Positions 1-8,714 of a stretch of DNA of 64,000 nt are shown here, piece by piece. The stretch is from the NCBI RefSeq assembly GCF_001269345.1, contig NZ_CXOP01000002.1, positions 2,108,853 to 2,172,852 of the forward strand, read 5' to 3'. Under the pieces are notes generated by a model. That model had not been told where the DNA came from and did no database searches. It worked only from the letters and a program-made list of their open reading frames with translations. The translations under genes and the position numbers were made by a program. Each line of letters opens with the position of its first letter. The stretch's first letter is position 1. The stretch is from Limnohabitans sp. 2KL-27. GTDB taxonomy: Bacteria > Pseudomonadota > Gammaproteobacteria > Burkholderiales > Burkholderiaceae_C.

Positions 1-41
1 GGCGTGGCATGGGCCGTTGACCCAAAAACTCATAAAAAAGC

Positions 42-57
42 TGGCACAGGGCTTGCT
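42..57 (+). promoter_or_regulatory. sigma-54 (-24/-12) promoter of flagellin
   Basis: TGGCACAGGGCTTGCT matches the RpoN consensus TGGCAC-N5-TTGCW, with the GG and GC dinucleotides 12 bp apart. It lies about 80 bp upstream of the flagellin start, leaving a leader of roughly 70 nt. I see no convincing sigma-28 element nearer the gene. The same element recurs before the activator gene at 1573. Confidence 0.8.
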
Positions 58-137
58 GTGCAGATGGGAATGGACCTCAGACCCTCAACCCGTCGTCGTT
101 ATTCCGACAGCCACACCATCCGCCAGGAGATTTACCC

Positions 138-1085
138 ATGACAGTCATCAACACCAACATCAAGTCTTTGGTGTCTCAAACGGCCCTGAACGCGAACAGC
201 AAATCTGTGGCGGCAGCCATGGAACAATTGTCCACAGGCAAACGGATAAACAGTGCTGCCGATGATGCGGCAGGCCTGGCCATTTCCTCTCGCATGACGG
301 CCCAGGTCCAAGGACTGGATCAAGCCGTGCGCAATGCCAACGATGGCATTTCCCTTTTGCAAACGGCTGAAGGCGCACTGATCGAAGTGACCAATATGCT
401 GCAACGCATGCGCGAATTGGCGGTGCAAGCCGGCAACGACACCTACACCAGCTCCGACCGCACATCGCTCAATCTGGAATACAGCCAATTGATGCAAGAG
501 ATCAACCGGATTTCCCAGAATGCCCAGTGGAACGGCATGACGGTCCTCAACAACACCACCACCGGCGCGGCAGCGATCGGCACTGGCGGCACCGTGGCAG
601 CACCCGCCACCGCAGGAACCGAGCTTCGCAATGTCCAGTTCCAGGTCGGCGCCAACTCCAGCCAAACCATCAGTGCCCAATTCAAGGACTTCTCCATCCC
701 CATGACGACCACCGGAGAAGCGGATACGGCAGCTGCTGACGTTAGCACCAAAATTTTCAGCGGCGACGGGAAACTGCACGACACCAGCATCACTTCGGCG
801 GCCACTGCCAGCATCGCCATCGCCCGCATTGATGTGGCCATGAATCGGATCAACGACGAACGCGCCACATATGGTGCTGTGATCAATCGCTTGAATTACG
901 CAGGCGACAATTTGACCAATGTCTCCTTGAACACCTCTGAATCACGCAGCAGGATTTTGGATGCCGATTACGCCCAAGCCAGCAGCGAATTGGCCAGAAC
1001 CCAGATCATCCAACAAGCCGCGACCGCTGTTTTGGCCCAAGCCAACATGGACCAGCAGTCGGTCCTCAAACTGCTGCAAGGTTAA
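138..1085 (+). CDS. fliC: flagellin
   Basis: Structural subunit of the flagellar filament, 315 aa. The N-terminal D0/D1 helices are typical (begins MTVINTNIKSLVSQTALN, then the STGKRINSAADDAAGLAISS block), and the C-terminal helix ends in ARTQIIQQAATAVLAQANMD followed by QQSVLKLLQG. The central variable domain (about residues 150-230) is short, Thr/Ala-rich and has no hypervariable insert, so the filament surface domain is small. The ATG follows a purine-rich ggaga about 10 nt upstream. Transcription probably starts from the sigma-54 promoter at 42-57, and a 7-bp hairpin follows the stop. Family assignment is secure. Confidence 0.97.
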   Translation: MTVINTNIKSLVSQTALNANSKSVAAAMEQLSTGKRINSAADDAAGLAISSRMTAQVQGLDQAVRNANDGISLLQTAEGALIEVTNMLQRMRELAVQAGNDTYTSSDRTSLNLEYSQLMQEINRISQNAQWNGMTVLNNTTTGAAAIGTGGTVAAPATAGTELRNVQFQVGANSSQTISAQFKDFSIPMTTTGEADTAAADVSTKIFSGDGKLHDTSITSAATASIAIARIDVAMNRINDERATYGAVINRLNYAGDNLTNVSLNTSESRSRILDADYAQASSELARTQIIQQAATAVLAQANMDQQSVLKLLQG

Positions 1086-1108
1086 TTCGCCACCCTGACC
1101 CATCGGAT

Positions 1109-1125
1109 GGCTCACCCTGTGAGCC
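1109..1125 (+). terminator. hairpin after flagellin gene
   Basis: GGCTCAC-CCT-GTGAGCC forms a perfect 7-bp stem with a 3-nt loop, 24 nt after the flagellin stop. No T-run follows, so it may be a 3'-stabilising hairpin rather than an intrinsic terminator. Confidence 0.4.
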
Positions 1126-1148
1126 GAACGATTCGTCCAAGTCGATCG

Positions 1149-1349
1149 ATGACGCCACCACACACCCCTGCGGAACGGGGCCCCAACTGCTGGCAATGCC
1201 GGCATTTCGCCATCACCCACATCCCGACGGCTCCTTATGCCTGCCGGGCCATGGGCTTTCAGTCGCGGCTGCTGCCTGCGATGGAAGTGCTGCGTGTGGA
1301 TGGCCAGTTCTGCATGCTCTTTCAAGCCAAAGACAAACCCGTTGCCTGA
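1149..1349 (+). CDS. small conserved Cys-rich protein of unknown function
   Basis: A 66-aa protein if it starts at the ATG at 1149; an in-frame ATG at 1107 would place the flagellin 3' hairpin inside the coding sequence, so I prefer the later start. The core reads CWQCRHFAITHIPTAPYACR, then MGFQSRLLPAMEVLRVDGQF and C, with four Cys in a C-x2-C...C...C arrangement that could bind a metal. The phrase style (MGF-S-LP--EVLR-DG--C--F) recalls small proteins found in other Burkholderiales, but I cannot name the family. It sits between flagellin and the flagellar activator. No function is claimed. Confidence 0.6.
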   Translation: MTPPHTPAERGPNCWQCRHFAITHIPTAPYACRAMGFQSRLLPAMEVLRVDGQFCMLFQAKDKPVA

Positions 1350-1522
1350 CCTCGCGCGATGTGGCCCCCCGCATGCGCAGGCACGACCACTTGGCGTCTG
1401 CAGATGTGCCACAAGCCCGCTGTCAATCTTCCGTCAAGCGCAGTGTCAAATTCGCCCGGAAAATCAAGTTATTAAAGTGCTCATTTTTGGACAATTCGGT
1501 GCTTTTTAGACACATTTAAATC

Positions 1523-1538
1523 TGGCACAAGTGTTGCT
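1523..1538 (+). promoter_or_regulatory. sigma-54 (-24/-12) promoter of flagellar activator
   Basis: TGGCACAAGTGTTGCT matches the RpoN consensus with correct GG/GC spacing. Transcription would start near 1549. This rules out the upstream GTG at 1531, which lies inside the element, and points to the in-frame GTG at 1573 as the start of the activator. Confidence 0.8.
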
Positions 1539-1572
1539 TCATAGGTTTCATCATGACCATGAGACCCACACC

Positions 1573-3060
1573 GTGAAGTCACCCACCGTTTCCACCCCTC
1601 TGGCGCTTTGGCTAGACCCCGAAGCCGCCCTGAGCCCCGAGCACAGCCATGCCTTGCAAGCGAGTGGCTGGGCTGTGATGCCCGTGACCACTTTGGACAA
1701 CCTGCTGTCCCATGCCGCGGATGCCGCCATGGTGGTGTTGCACCTGACGCTGGACGCAACGCGGCTCAAAGCGGTTCAACAACTCTTGCAAGACGCTGGC
1801 CTGAGCACCCCCGTGGTGTGCCGCGTGGAGCGCCACGAACTGGACCTGGCCGTGGAAGCCACCCAAGCTGGCGCATTGACGGTCTTGGCCGCGCAAGACG
1901 TGCGCACATCCTCATGGCAGCGGCTGCACACCCAGATCAACCCCCACACCCCCCGCTTGTCGCCGCAGCCTGTGCGCAATGTGGTGTTTGTCGACCCCGC
2001 CAGCCAGCACCTGCTGGCCCTGGCCCAAAAAGTGGCCCAGGCCGATGTGACCGCCTTGCTGGTAGGCCCCACAGGCTCAGGCAAGGAAGTCTTGGCCCGC
2101 GTGCTGCACGAGGCATCGGCTCGGGCAAACGGTCCCTTTGTGGCGCTCAACTGCGCCGCCATGCCGGAAAACCTGATCGAGGACATGCTGTTCGGTCACG
2201 AAAAAGGCGCTTTCACCGGGGCCCACCGCGATCAAAAAGGCTTGTTCGAGCAAGCCCAGGGCGGCACCTTGTTTCTCGACGAAATCGGCGAGATGCCCAT
2301 GCACCTGCAAAGCAAGCTGCTGCGCGTGCTGCAAGAGCGCCAACTCACCCGCCTGGGCGGCCAAAACGTGATCCCCTTGAACGTGCGCATTGTGGCCGCT
2401 ACCAACAAAGACCTGAAGAAAGCCATCACCGAGCGCGAGTTCCGCGAGGACCTGTACTACCGCATTGCCACCTTCCGCATGCGCTTGCTGCCACTGGCCG
2501 AGCGCCCAGGCGACATCATGCCTTTGGCCATGCAATGCTTGCTGCAGCACGACAAGAAGCCTTGGCAATTGAACCCACAGGCGCAGTTGCAACTGCTGCA
2601 ATACCCCTGGCCCGGCAATGTGCGCGAACTGGAAAACGTGATGCGCCGCGCCATGGTGCTGTGCACCGACCACGTGGTCACACCGGCACACCTGATGTTT
2701 GACGATTGGCTGACGGCCAGCGCAGCGGCTCCCGCCCCATTGGCCGCATCGGTGGGCCATGCGCCTGCGGACTTGTCCGTGCCCGTCAAGCCAGCAGCCT
2801 TTTTCGATGAATTCATGAGCGCCGCCCAAAGCAATTTTGGCCTGAAAGAGCCCGTCGTCGCGGACGAAGCCAACAGCTTGCCCACCGACCTGCACAGCGC
2901 GGCCCGCATGAACGAACACCAAGTGATCATGGCCACTTTGGCCAGCACCCCGAGCAAAACAGAAGCCGCCAAGCGCCTGGGCATCAGCCCACGCACCCTG
3001 CGCTACAAACTGGCCCAGCTGCGTGAGCATGGTCTGGGCATGGCCAGCGCGGCTTATTGA
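1573..3060 (+). CDS. sigma-54-dependent flagellar transcriptional activator (FleQ/FlbD-like)
   Basis: A 495-aa enhancer-binding protein that would open RpoN promoters of flagellar genes. Domains: a degenerate receiver-like region (1-130), an AAA+ domain with Walker A GPTGSGKE (165-172), the sigma-54-contacting GAFTGA loop (212-217) and Walker B GGTLFLDEIGEM, then a Fis-type HTH at the C-terminus (TEAAKRLGISPRTLRYKLAQ). The receiver lacks a recognisable phosphoacceptor Asp: the usual DLVLLD position reads MVVLHLT. The LFRS c-di-GMP motif of Pseudomonas FleQ is also absent (the segment reads VVFVDPAS). GTG 1573 is chosen because the sigma-54 promoter overlaps the next upstream start. It is followed 11 nt later by fliE, so it probably heads the fliEFGHIJ operon. 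Confidence 0.88.
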   Translation: MKSPTVSTPLALWLDPEAALSPEHSHALQASGWAVMPVTTLDNLLSHAADAAMVVLHLTLDATRLKAVQQLLQDAGLSTPVVCRVERHELDLAVEATQAGALTVLAAQDVRTSSWQRLHTQINPHTPRLSPQPVRNVVFVDPASQHLLALAQKVAQADVTALLVGPTGSGKEVLARVLHEASARANGPFVALNCAAMPENLIEDMLFGHEKGAFTGAHRDQKGLFEQAQGGTLFLDEIGEMPMHLQSKLLRVLQERQLTRLGGQNVIPLNVRIVAATNKDLKKAITEREFREDLYYRIATFRMRLLPLAERPGDIMPLAMQCLLQHDKKPWQLNPQAQLQLLQYPWPGNVRELENVMRRAMVLCTDHVVTPAHLMFDDWLTASAAAPAPLAASVGHAPADLSVPVKPAAFFDEFMSAAQSNFGLKEPVVADEANSLPTDLHSAARMNEHQVIMATLASTPSKTEAAKRLGISPRTLRYKLAQLREHGLGMASAAY

Positions 3061-3071
3061 AGGAGACACGC

Positions 3072-3431
3072 ATGATCGACAAAGCCATCTCTCCTGCCAG
3101 CATCCAGTCGATGCTGCAAACCTTGCGCAGCCACCAGGCTGAAGCCTCGGGCAAAACCGCGGTCATGCCCGGCGCGACCGAACTCAACGGCAGCGCCGGC
3201 GGTGTCCAGAAAACAGGTTTCTCCGATCTGGTCTCGGGTGCGCTCGGTCAAGTCAACAACTTGCAAGTCCAATCCTCGGACATGCGCGCCGCCTTTGACC
3301 GTGGCGAAAACATCGCGCTGACCGACGTGGTGCTGGGCATGCAGAAATCTTCGCTGGCCTTTGAGGCCACCTTGCAAGTGCGCAACAAGGTGCTCAAGGC
3401 TTACGAAGAAATTCTGAACATGCCGGTCTGA
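3072..3431 (+). CDS. fliE: flagellar hook-basal body protein FliE
   Basis: A 119-aa FliE that joins the MS ring to the proximal rod and is exported by the flagellar type III system. The C-terminal half carries the family signature (FSDLVSGALGQVNNLQVQSS, then LTDVVLGMQKSSLAFEATLQ and VRNKVLKAYEEILNMPV). ATG 3072 has a good Shine-Dalgarno (aggaga). It follows the activator stop by 11 nt and precedes fliF by 25 nt, consistent with one transcript. Confidence 0.95.
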   Translation: MIDKAISPASIQSMLQTLRSHQAEASGKTAVMPGATELNGSAGGVQKTGFSDLVSGALGQVNNLQVQSSDMRAAFDRGENIALTDVVLGMQKSSLAFEATLQVRNKVLKAYEEILNMPV

Positions 3432-3456
3432 CCCTCTCAACTGAAGAAGAACAAAC

Positions 3457-5316
3457 ATGGCCACAGCAACCGCATCGATGAACACTGGCGTGATGACCGC
3501 GCCAAACCCGTCCAGCAACACCCCCACCAACGTCTCTGGCGGCACGGCTTTGGCCGCTGCAGCGGATGCCAATGGCGCCGCCAATGCCCAAGCCTCAGGC
3601 GGCATGCTCAGCCCTTGGCGCACACAAGGCATGGCCGACACCTTCAAAGAGGTGATCAACCAACCGGCGGTGCGCCGTGTGCTGCCGCTGATCGTCATGC
3701 TGGCGGTCTTGGTGGTGTTCGGTCTGGTTTATGCTTGGATGCAAGCCACCCCCTACCGGCCCGTGATGCCCGGCCTGCAGGAAGCCGACCAGCAAAAGGC
3801 TTTTGAATCGCTCAAGACCGCCGACTTCAGTCCCAAGATTGACCCAGCCACTGGCCAGCTCACCGTGCCCAGCCAGCGCTTTCACGAAGCCCGGATTTTT
3901 CTGGCCTCGCAAGGCTTGCCCAAAGCCGGTGCGACCGGTCTGGATGGCCTCAAAGAGCAGTCGTCCATGACCACCAGCCAGTTCATGGAACAGGTCAAGG
4001 TGAACGCCGCCATGGAGCAGGAACTGGCCCGCAGCATCATGCAAATTGGCAGTGTGCAAAGCGCCCGCGTGCACCTGGCCACGCCCAAACAAAGCGTTTT
4101 CGTGCGGGATCGCACGCCACCCAAAGCTTCTGTGGTGCTGGCCCCCTACCCCGGCCGCGCCGTGTCCGCCTCGCAAGTGCAAGCCATCGTGCACCTGGTG
4201 TCCTCGAGCGTGCCCTATCTGGCACCCGACCATGTCACGGTGGTGGACAACGTGGGCAAGCTCATGACCGAGTCGGCCACCGAGCAAAAACTCGGCTTGA
4301 CCTCGGCCCAAGAGCAGCACAAGCAGCAACTCGAAGAGGTGTACCGCAACCGCATCATGCAAATCTTGGCCCCCATGGTGGGCGAAGCCAATGTGCGCTC
4401 GCAAGTGAACCTGTCGCTGGATTTCACCCAGATCGAGAGCACGACCGAAGACTTTGACAACCGCGACAAAGGCCCCCGCACCCGCTCCGAGGTGATGGCC
4501 GAAGACCGCGCTGCCACCCGGTCCGCAGAAGGCGTTCCGGGTGCTTTGGCCAACACGCCCCCCGCAGACCCGACCACCTCCAACGCCACCCAGGTGGACG
4601 GCAACAAAGGCCAAGCCGAAGCCGGCAGCAAACTCAGCAGCCGATCCACCCGCAACTTTGAACTGGACCGCACGGTGCGCCATGTGCGCAACGCCACCGG
4701 CGGCATCATGAAAGTCAGCGTGGCCGTGGTCGTGAACGAACGCCCCGTTCCGCCGCCCGCCAAGGACGCCCCGGTGGTGCCCAACGCCCCCACCACCCAG
4801 GCCTACACCCCACAAGAGCTGGAACAGATGCTCCAAGTGGTGCGCGGCGTGGTGGGTTTCGACCAGCAGCGCGGCGACAATGTCTCGGTGGTGCCCGCCA
4901 AATTCGAGCCGGCCACGGCCCTGGAGACCATCCCTTGGTACCTGGAAGATGCGGTGCAAACCGGCATCAAGGGCGGCTTGCTGGCCATCAGTTTCATTGT
5001 CTTCATGCTGATCGTGGTGCGCCCCATCATGCGCAACATGTACGAGACCAACGCCGCCGCAGACGAAGATCAGGCCAAAGCTGCCCTCAGCGATGGCGAG
5101 TTGAGCGCAGACGACATGCGCATGATCCAGATTGGCGAAGGTGAAAGCCTGGAAGAGATCAAGGCCAAACTCAAGCCTAAGAAGTCGAGCATCTCCATGG
5201 ACATGCTGGACACCGCCAACACCTACGACGACAAAGTGGCCCTCATCCGCATGCTGGTGGCCGAAGACTCAGGCCGCGTGGCCAACGTGCTCAAGGGCAT
5301 GATCAAGGCCAACTGA
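3457..5316 (+). CDS. fliF: flagellar MS-ring protein FliF
   Basis: A 619-aa MS-ring subunit forming the base of the flagellar motor in the inner membrane. An Ala/Thr-rich N-terminal tail (1-60) precedes the first membrane helix (about 75-95). The periplasmic YscJ/FliF ring-building domain follows, with QVKVNAAMEQELARSIMQIG and VRSQVNLSLDFTQIESTTED. A second membrane helix lies at about 505-525, and an acidic cytoplasmic tail binds FliG. Length is slightly above the usual 550-570 because of the N-terminal tail. Start has gaagaagaa upstream. Confidence 0.96.
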   Translation: MATATASMNTGVMTAPNPSSNTPTNVSGGTALAAAADANGAANAQASGGMLSPWRTQGMADTFKEVINQPAVRRVLPLIVMLAVLVVFGLVYAWMQATPYRPVMPGLQEADQQKAFESLKTADFSPKIDPATGQLTVPSQRFHEARIFLASQGLPKAGATGLDGLKEQSSMTTSQFMEQVKVNAAMEQELARSIMQIGSVQSARVHLATPKQSVFVRDRTPPKASVVLAPYPGRAVSASQVQAIVHLVSSSVPYLAPDHVTVVDNVGKLMTESATEQKLGLTSAQEQHKQQLEEVYRNRIMQILAPMVGEANVRSQVNLSLDFTQIESTTEDFDNRDKGPRTRSEVMAEDRAATRSAEGVPGALANTPPADPTTSNATQVDGNKGQAEAGSKLSSRSTRNFELDRTVRHVRNATGGIMKVSVAVVVNERPVPPPAKDAPVVPNAPTTQAYTPQELEQMLQVVRGVVGFDQQRGDNVSVVPAKFEPATALETIPWYLEDAVQTGIKGGLLAISFIVFMLIVVRPIMRNMYETNAAADEDQAKAALSDGELSADDMRMIQIGEGESLEEIKAKLKPKKSSISMDMLDTANTYDDKVALIRMLVAEDSGRVANVLKGMIKAN

Positions 5317-5338
5317 AGCCCATCAAGGAACAACGACC

Positions 5339-6472
5339 ATGGCGACCAAAAAACCCGACGACAAAGAAGCCAAAGGCGACAAGGCCAAAGACGGCAAGAC
5401 CAAAGACGGCAAAGAAGCCGCGCCCGCCCCGCTGGGCGATGGCACCATCGCCATGACCGACGAGTTGGTCAAGGAATTGGCCGAACTGACCAGCACGCAA
5501 CGCGCTGCCGTTCTGATGCTGCTGCTGGGCGAGCAACAAGCCTCCGAGATCATCCGCTTCATGAACCCCAAGGAAGTGCAGTCCCTGGGCGCCGCCATGG
5601 TTTCGGTGTCGGATTTGTCGCAAGAGGCGGTGAACATCGTTCTGGACGAGTTCGTCACCATGCTCAAAAAACAAACCAGCTTGGGATTGGGCACCGGCGA
5701 CTATGTCGAAAAGGTGCTCAAACGCGCTTTGGGCGAGGACAAGGCCGCCTCGGTGCTCAGCCGCATCATGCCGGGCCAAGGCAGCAAGGGCCTGGAAATC
5801 CTGAAATGGATGGACGCCCGCTCGATTGCCGAGATGATCCGCGGCGAACACCCCCAGGTGGTGGCCATCATCTTGTCGGTGCTCGAATACACCGTGGCCG
5901 CCGATGTGCTCAACTTCCTGCCCGGCGAATCGCGCCCTGAAATCATCCAGCGCATTGCCAGCCTGGAGACGGTGCAGCCGTCGGCCATGGAAGAGCTGGA
6001 GCAGATCATGATGAAACAGTTCGCCACGAACTCCTCATCCAAGTCGTCCAGCTTTGGCGGTGTCAAGGCAGCCGCCCAGATCATGAACTCGGTCAAGGTC
6101 GAGCTCGAATCCTCCATCATGTCTGGCCTGTCGCAGATCGACGGCGAATTGATGCAGAAGATCCAAGACAACATGTTCACCTTCGAAAACCTGGTGGGCG
6201 TGGACAACCGCGGCATCCAGGCCATCATGCGCACGGCCGAACCCGACCTGCTGATGGTCGCCCTCAAAGGTGCACCCGACTTCGTCAAGGACAAGTTCCT
6301 CGACAACATGTCGGCCCGTGCCCGCGTCATGTTCGTCGACGACATGGAAAGCAAAGGTCCGCTGCGCATCACCGAAGTGGAAGAAGCGCAAAAGAACGTC
6401 ATGCGCCTGGCACGCAAGCTGTCCGATGCGGGCGAGCTGGTGCTGGCGGGAGGCGGCGATGGCTTTGTCTGA
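5339..6472 (+). CDS. fliG: flagellar motor switch protein FliG
   Basis: A 377-aa C-ring switch protein that couples stator torque to the MS ring. Family motifs include TSTQRAAVLMLLLGEQQASE, RGEHPQVVAIILSVLEY with the conserved EHPQ at about 169-172, and the torque-helix region (LVGVDNRGIQAIMRT, SARARVMFVDDMESKGPLRI). The N-terminus has about 35 extra residues of Lys/Asp/Gly-rich low complexity (KDGKTKDGK repeats) that ordinary FliG proteins lack. The next gene begins inside its 3' end. Confidence 0.96.
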   Translation: MATKKPDDKEAKGDKAKDGKTKDGKEAAPAPLGDGTIAMTDELVKELAELTSTQRAAVLMLLLGEQQASEIIRFMNPKEVQSLGAAMVSVSDLSQEAVNIVLDEFVTMLKKQTSLGLGTGDYVEKVLKRALGEDKAASVLSRIMPGQGSKGLEILKWMDARSIAEMIRGEHPQVVAIILSVLEYTVAADVLNFLPGESRPEIIQRIASLETVQPSAMEELEQIMMKQFATNSSSKSSSFGGVKAAAQIMNSVKVELESSIMSGLSQIDGELMQKIQDNMFTFENLVGVDNRGIQAIMRTAEPDLLMVALKGAPDFVKDKFLDNMSARARVMFVDDMESKGPLRITEVEEAQKNVMRLARKLSDAGELVLAGGGDGFV

Positions 6473-7379
6473 CCTCAACGAAAAGCCTGCGCCCTGGAGC
6501 CCCAACCCCTTGCTCAACAGCAAGGCCGAAGCCCCCCGCTTTTTGCGCACCCAATGGGACGAGGCCTCTGCCCGTTCCTTTGGCCCGTGGCGAGTGGCCG
6601 ACAAAGCCGAACCCACCGAAGGCCTGATGACCGAAGCGGTTGCGCTGGCCGCCAGCGAAGCCGCCACAGAGGCACAGGGCGTTGTGCCGGTGACCGAAGA
6701 ACCTGCGGCACTGGCCGAGTCCGAGTCGCCCTGGACAGAAGCGGCGCTGGACCAATTGCGCGACGAGGCCTATCAGAAGGGGCTGCTCGAAGGGCAAGCC
6801 CAGGTGCGCGCCGATTTTGAGGCCGAGCGCAACAAAGAACGTGAACTGATGCGCCACCTCGGCATCGAGTTGCGCAGCATCAGCCAAGACCCGCAGCGGT
6901 TTTTTGAACCCCTCAAACGCCTGTCCCTGCACCTGGCCGAACAGCTGGTGCGTGCCGAGCTGCAGCTCTCGGGCCAAGCCGTTCACAACCTGATCCAAGA
7001 ATGCATCCAACAACTCGATCATGTGGTCGAGCCCGTTCATGTCAGCGTCAACCCCGAAGACCTGCAGCGCCTCAATGCGATGGGCGAGTCGGTCACCAAA
7101 CACATGCAGCTCGAAGCCGATGCCCTGCTGCGCCCGGGCAGCGTGCGGGTGCGGGTGCAAGACAGCGTGATGCAAGACCTGATTGAAACACGCCTCGAAC
7201 CCTTGGCCCGACGCTTGCTGTCTCAGCCAGACGCATGGATGCAGCAGTCTTCCCTGGTCAAGGACCGGGCCGAAGCCTTGCCTGCCAACACCCCGGTGCG
7301 TGACTGGCAGCGGCAGGTGGTGGATGTGCAAGACACCGAACTCAAACCCACAGCCAACCCGAACGACGACACCCCATGA
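6459..7379 (+). CDS. fliH: flagellar assembly protein FliH
   Basis: A 306-aa regulator of the export ATPase FliI. ATG 6459 overlaps the fliG stop by 14 nt, indicating translational coupling. The N-terminal 100 residues are variable and acidic. The middle contains a helical stretch (QLRDEAYQKGLLEGQAQVRA then DFEAERNKEREL) and the C-terminal domain (RFFEPLKRLSLHLAEQLVRA ... VSVNPEDLQRL) is the FliH/YscL fold. It is longer than the roughly 230-aa enteric protein, as usual in Comamonadaceae-type genomes. Confidence 0.9.
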   Translation: MALSDLNEKPAPWSPNPLLNSKAEAPRFLRTQWDEASARSFGPWRVADKAEPTEGLMTEAVALAASEAATEAQGVVPVTEEPAALAESESPWTEAALDQLRDEAYQKGLLEGQAQVRADFEAERNKERELMRHLGIELRSISQDPQRFFEPLKRLSLHLAEQLVRAELQLSGQAVHNLIQECIQQLDHVVEPVHVSVNPEDLQRLNAMGESVTKHMQLEADALLRPGSVRVRVQDSVMQDLIETRLEPLARRLLSQPDAWMQQSSLVKDRAEALPANTPVRDWQRQVVDVQDTELKPTANPNDDTP

Positions 7380-8698
7380 TGGATTTTGACGCCGAGGTCA
7401 AGCAGCTGATCGGTGAGCTGCACGCCCCCGAGCCTCAGCGCAACGGGACGCTGGTGCGGCTGGTGGGCATGCGGCTGGAAACGCGGGGCCTGATGGCACC
7501 GCTGGGCGCCTGCTGCGAAGTCGTGGGCCAATTCGGCCACCGGGTCGAGGCCGAGGTGGTCGGCTTCAACGACGACACGCTGTACCTCATGCCCTTCACC
7601 GAGCCCAACGGCATCGGCCCTGGCGCTCGGGTCACCGTGCTCAGCCATTCCTCAAGCGTCAACCTGGGCCCCGATCTGCTGGGCCGGGTCATTGACGGGC
7701 GCGGCCAGCCGCTGGACGGCAAACCCGCCCCCCATTGCACCGACGTGCTCAGCCTGTTGGGCCGCCCGCTCAACCCCATGGAGCGGGGCCCCATCCATCA
7801 GATCCTCGACGTGGGCGTCAAGGCCATCAACGGCGTGCTGACCATCGGACGCGGCCAGCGCCTGGGCCTGGTGGCCGGCTCGGGTGTGGGCAAAAGCGTC
7901 TTGCTGGGCATGATGACGCGCTACACCGAAGCCGACGTGGTGGTGATCGGTCTGATCGGCGAGCGCGGCCGCGAAGTGCAGGCCTTCATCGAAGAAACCC
8001 TCGGCGCAGAAGGCCTGGCCAAGTCGGTGCTGGTGGCCGCACCCGCCAACGTCTCGCCTGTGCTGCGCCTGAAGGCCACCCACATGACCCATGTGATCGC
8101 CGAATACTTTCGCGACCAGGGCAAAAATGTGTTGATGCTGGTCGACAGCCTCACCCGCGTGGCGCATGCGCAGCGCGAAATCGGCCTGGCCGTGGGCGAG
8201 CCGCCAACCGCCAAGGGCTACCCGCCCTCGGTGTTTGCGCTGCTGCCCAACCTGATCGAACGTGCCGGTGTCGGCCGCCACGGTTTTGGCTCGATCACGG
8301 CCATCTACACCGTGCTGGCCGAAGGCGATGACGCCAACGACCCGATCGTGGACATCGCCCGCGCCTCGCTCGACGGGCAAGTCATGCTCTCTCGCAAACT
8401 CGCTGATGCCGCCCACTACCCGGCCATTGACCTGAACGGCTCGATTTCGCGGGTGATGCAAAACCTGCTGAGCCCGGAAGACCTCAAGCAATCGAACCGC
8501 TTCAGGCGCTTGTGGTCGCTTTACCAACAAAACCAAGACCTGATCCAGGTGGGGGCCTACGAGGCCGGCAGCAACCCCGAACTCGACCAAGCCATCCGCT
8601 TGCGGCAAAGCATGGAAAAGTTTTTGCAGCAAGACATGCACACCAACATGGATGTGAACGCCACCCGCCATGAACTCCAGTCCCTGATGGCTGGCTGA
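7376..8698 (+). CDS. fliI: flagellum-specific ATP synthase FliI
   Basis: A 440-aa hexameric ATPase of flagellar type III export, related to F1-beta. Walker A GSGVGKS is at 168-174, followed by IGERGREVQAFIEETLG, VLMLVDSLTRVAHAQREIGL (Walker B region) and the family segment GEPPTAKGYPPSVFALLPNL. The start overlaps the fliH stop by 4 nt (ATGA); a second ATG follows immediately. The gene is full length. Confidence 0.97.
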   Translation: MMDFDAEVKQLIGELHAPEPQRNGTLVRLVGMRLETRGLMAPLGACCEVVGQFGHRVEAEVVGFNDDTLYLMPFTEPNGIGPGARVTVLSHSSSVNLGPDLLGRVIDGRGQPLDGKPAPHCTDVLSLLGRPLNPMERGPIHQILDVGVKAINGVLTIGRGQRLGLVAGSGVGKSVLLGMMTRYTEADVVVIGLIGERGREVQAFIEETLGAEGLAKSVLVAAPANVSPVLRLKATHMTHVIAEYFRDQGKNVLMLVDSLTRVAHAQREIGLAVGEPPTAKGYPPSVFALLPNLIERAGVGRHGFGSITAIYTVLAEGDDANDPIVDIARASLDGQVMLSRKLADAAHYPAIDLNGSISRVMQNLLSPEDLKQSNRFRRLWSLYQQNQDLIQVGAYEAGSNPELDQAIRLRQSMEKFLQQDMHTNMDVNATRHELQSLMAG

Positions 8699-8714
8699 CC
8701 CAAAGGACCCCCCT

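Noticed and set aside
1531..1572. Upstream GTG start for the flagellar activator
   Set aside because: The codon lies inside the -12 part of the sigma-54 promoter and upstream of the predicted transcription start.
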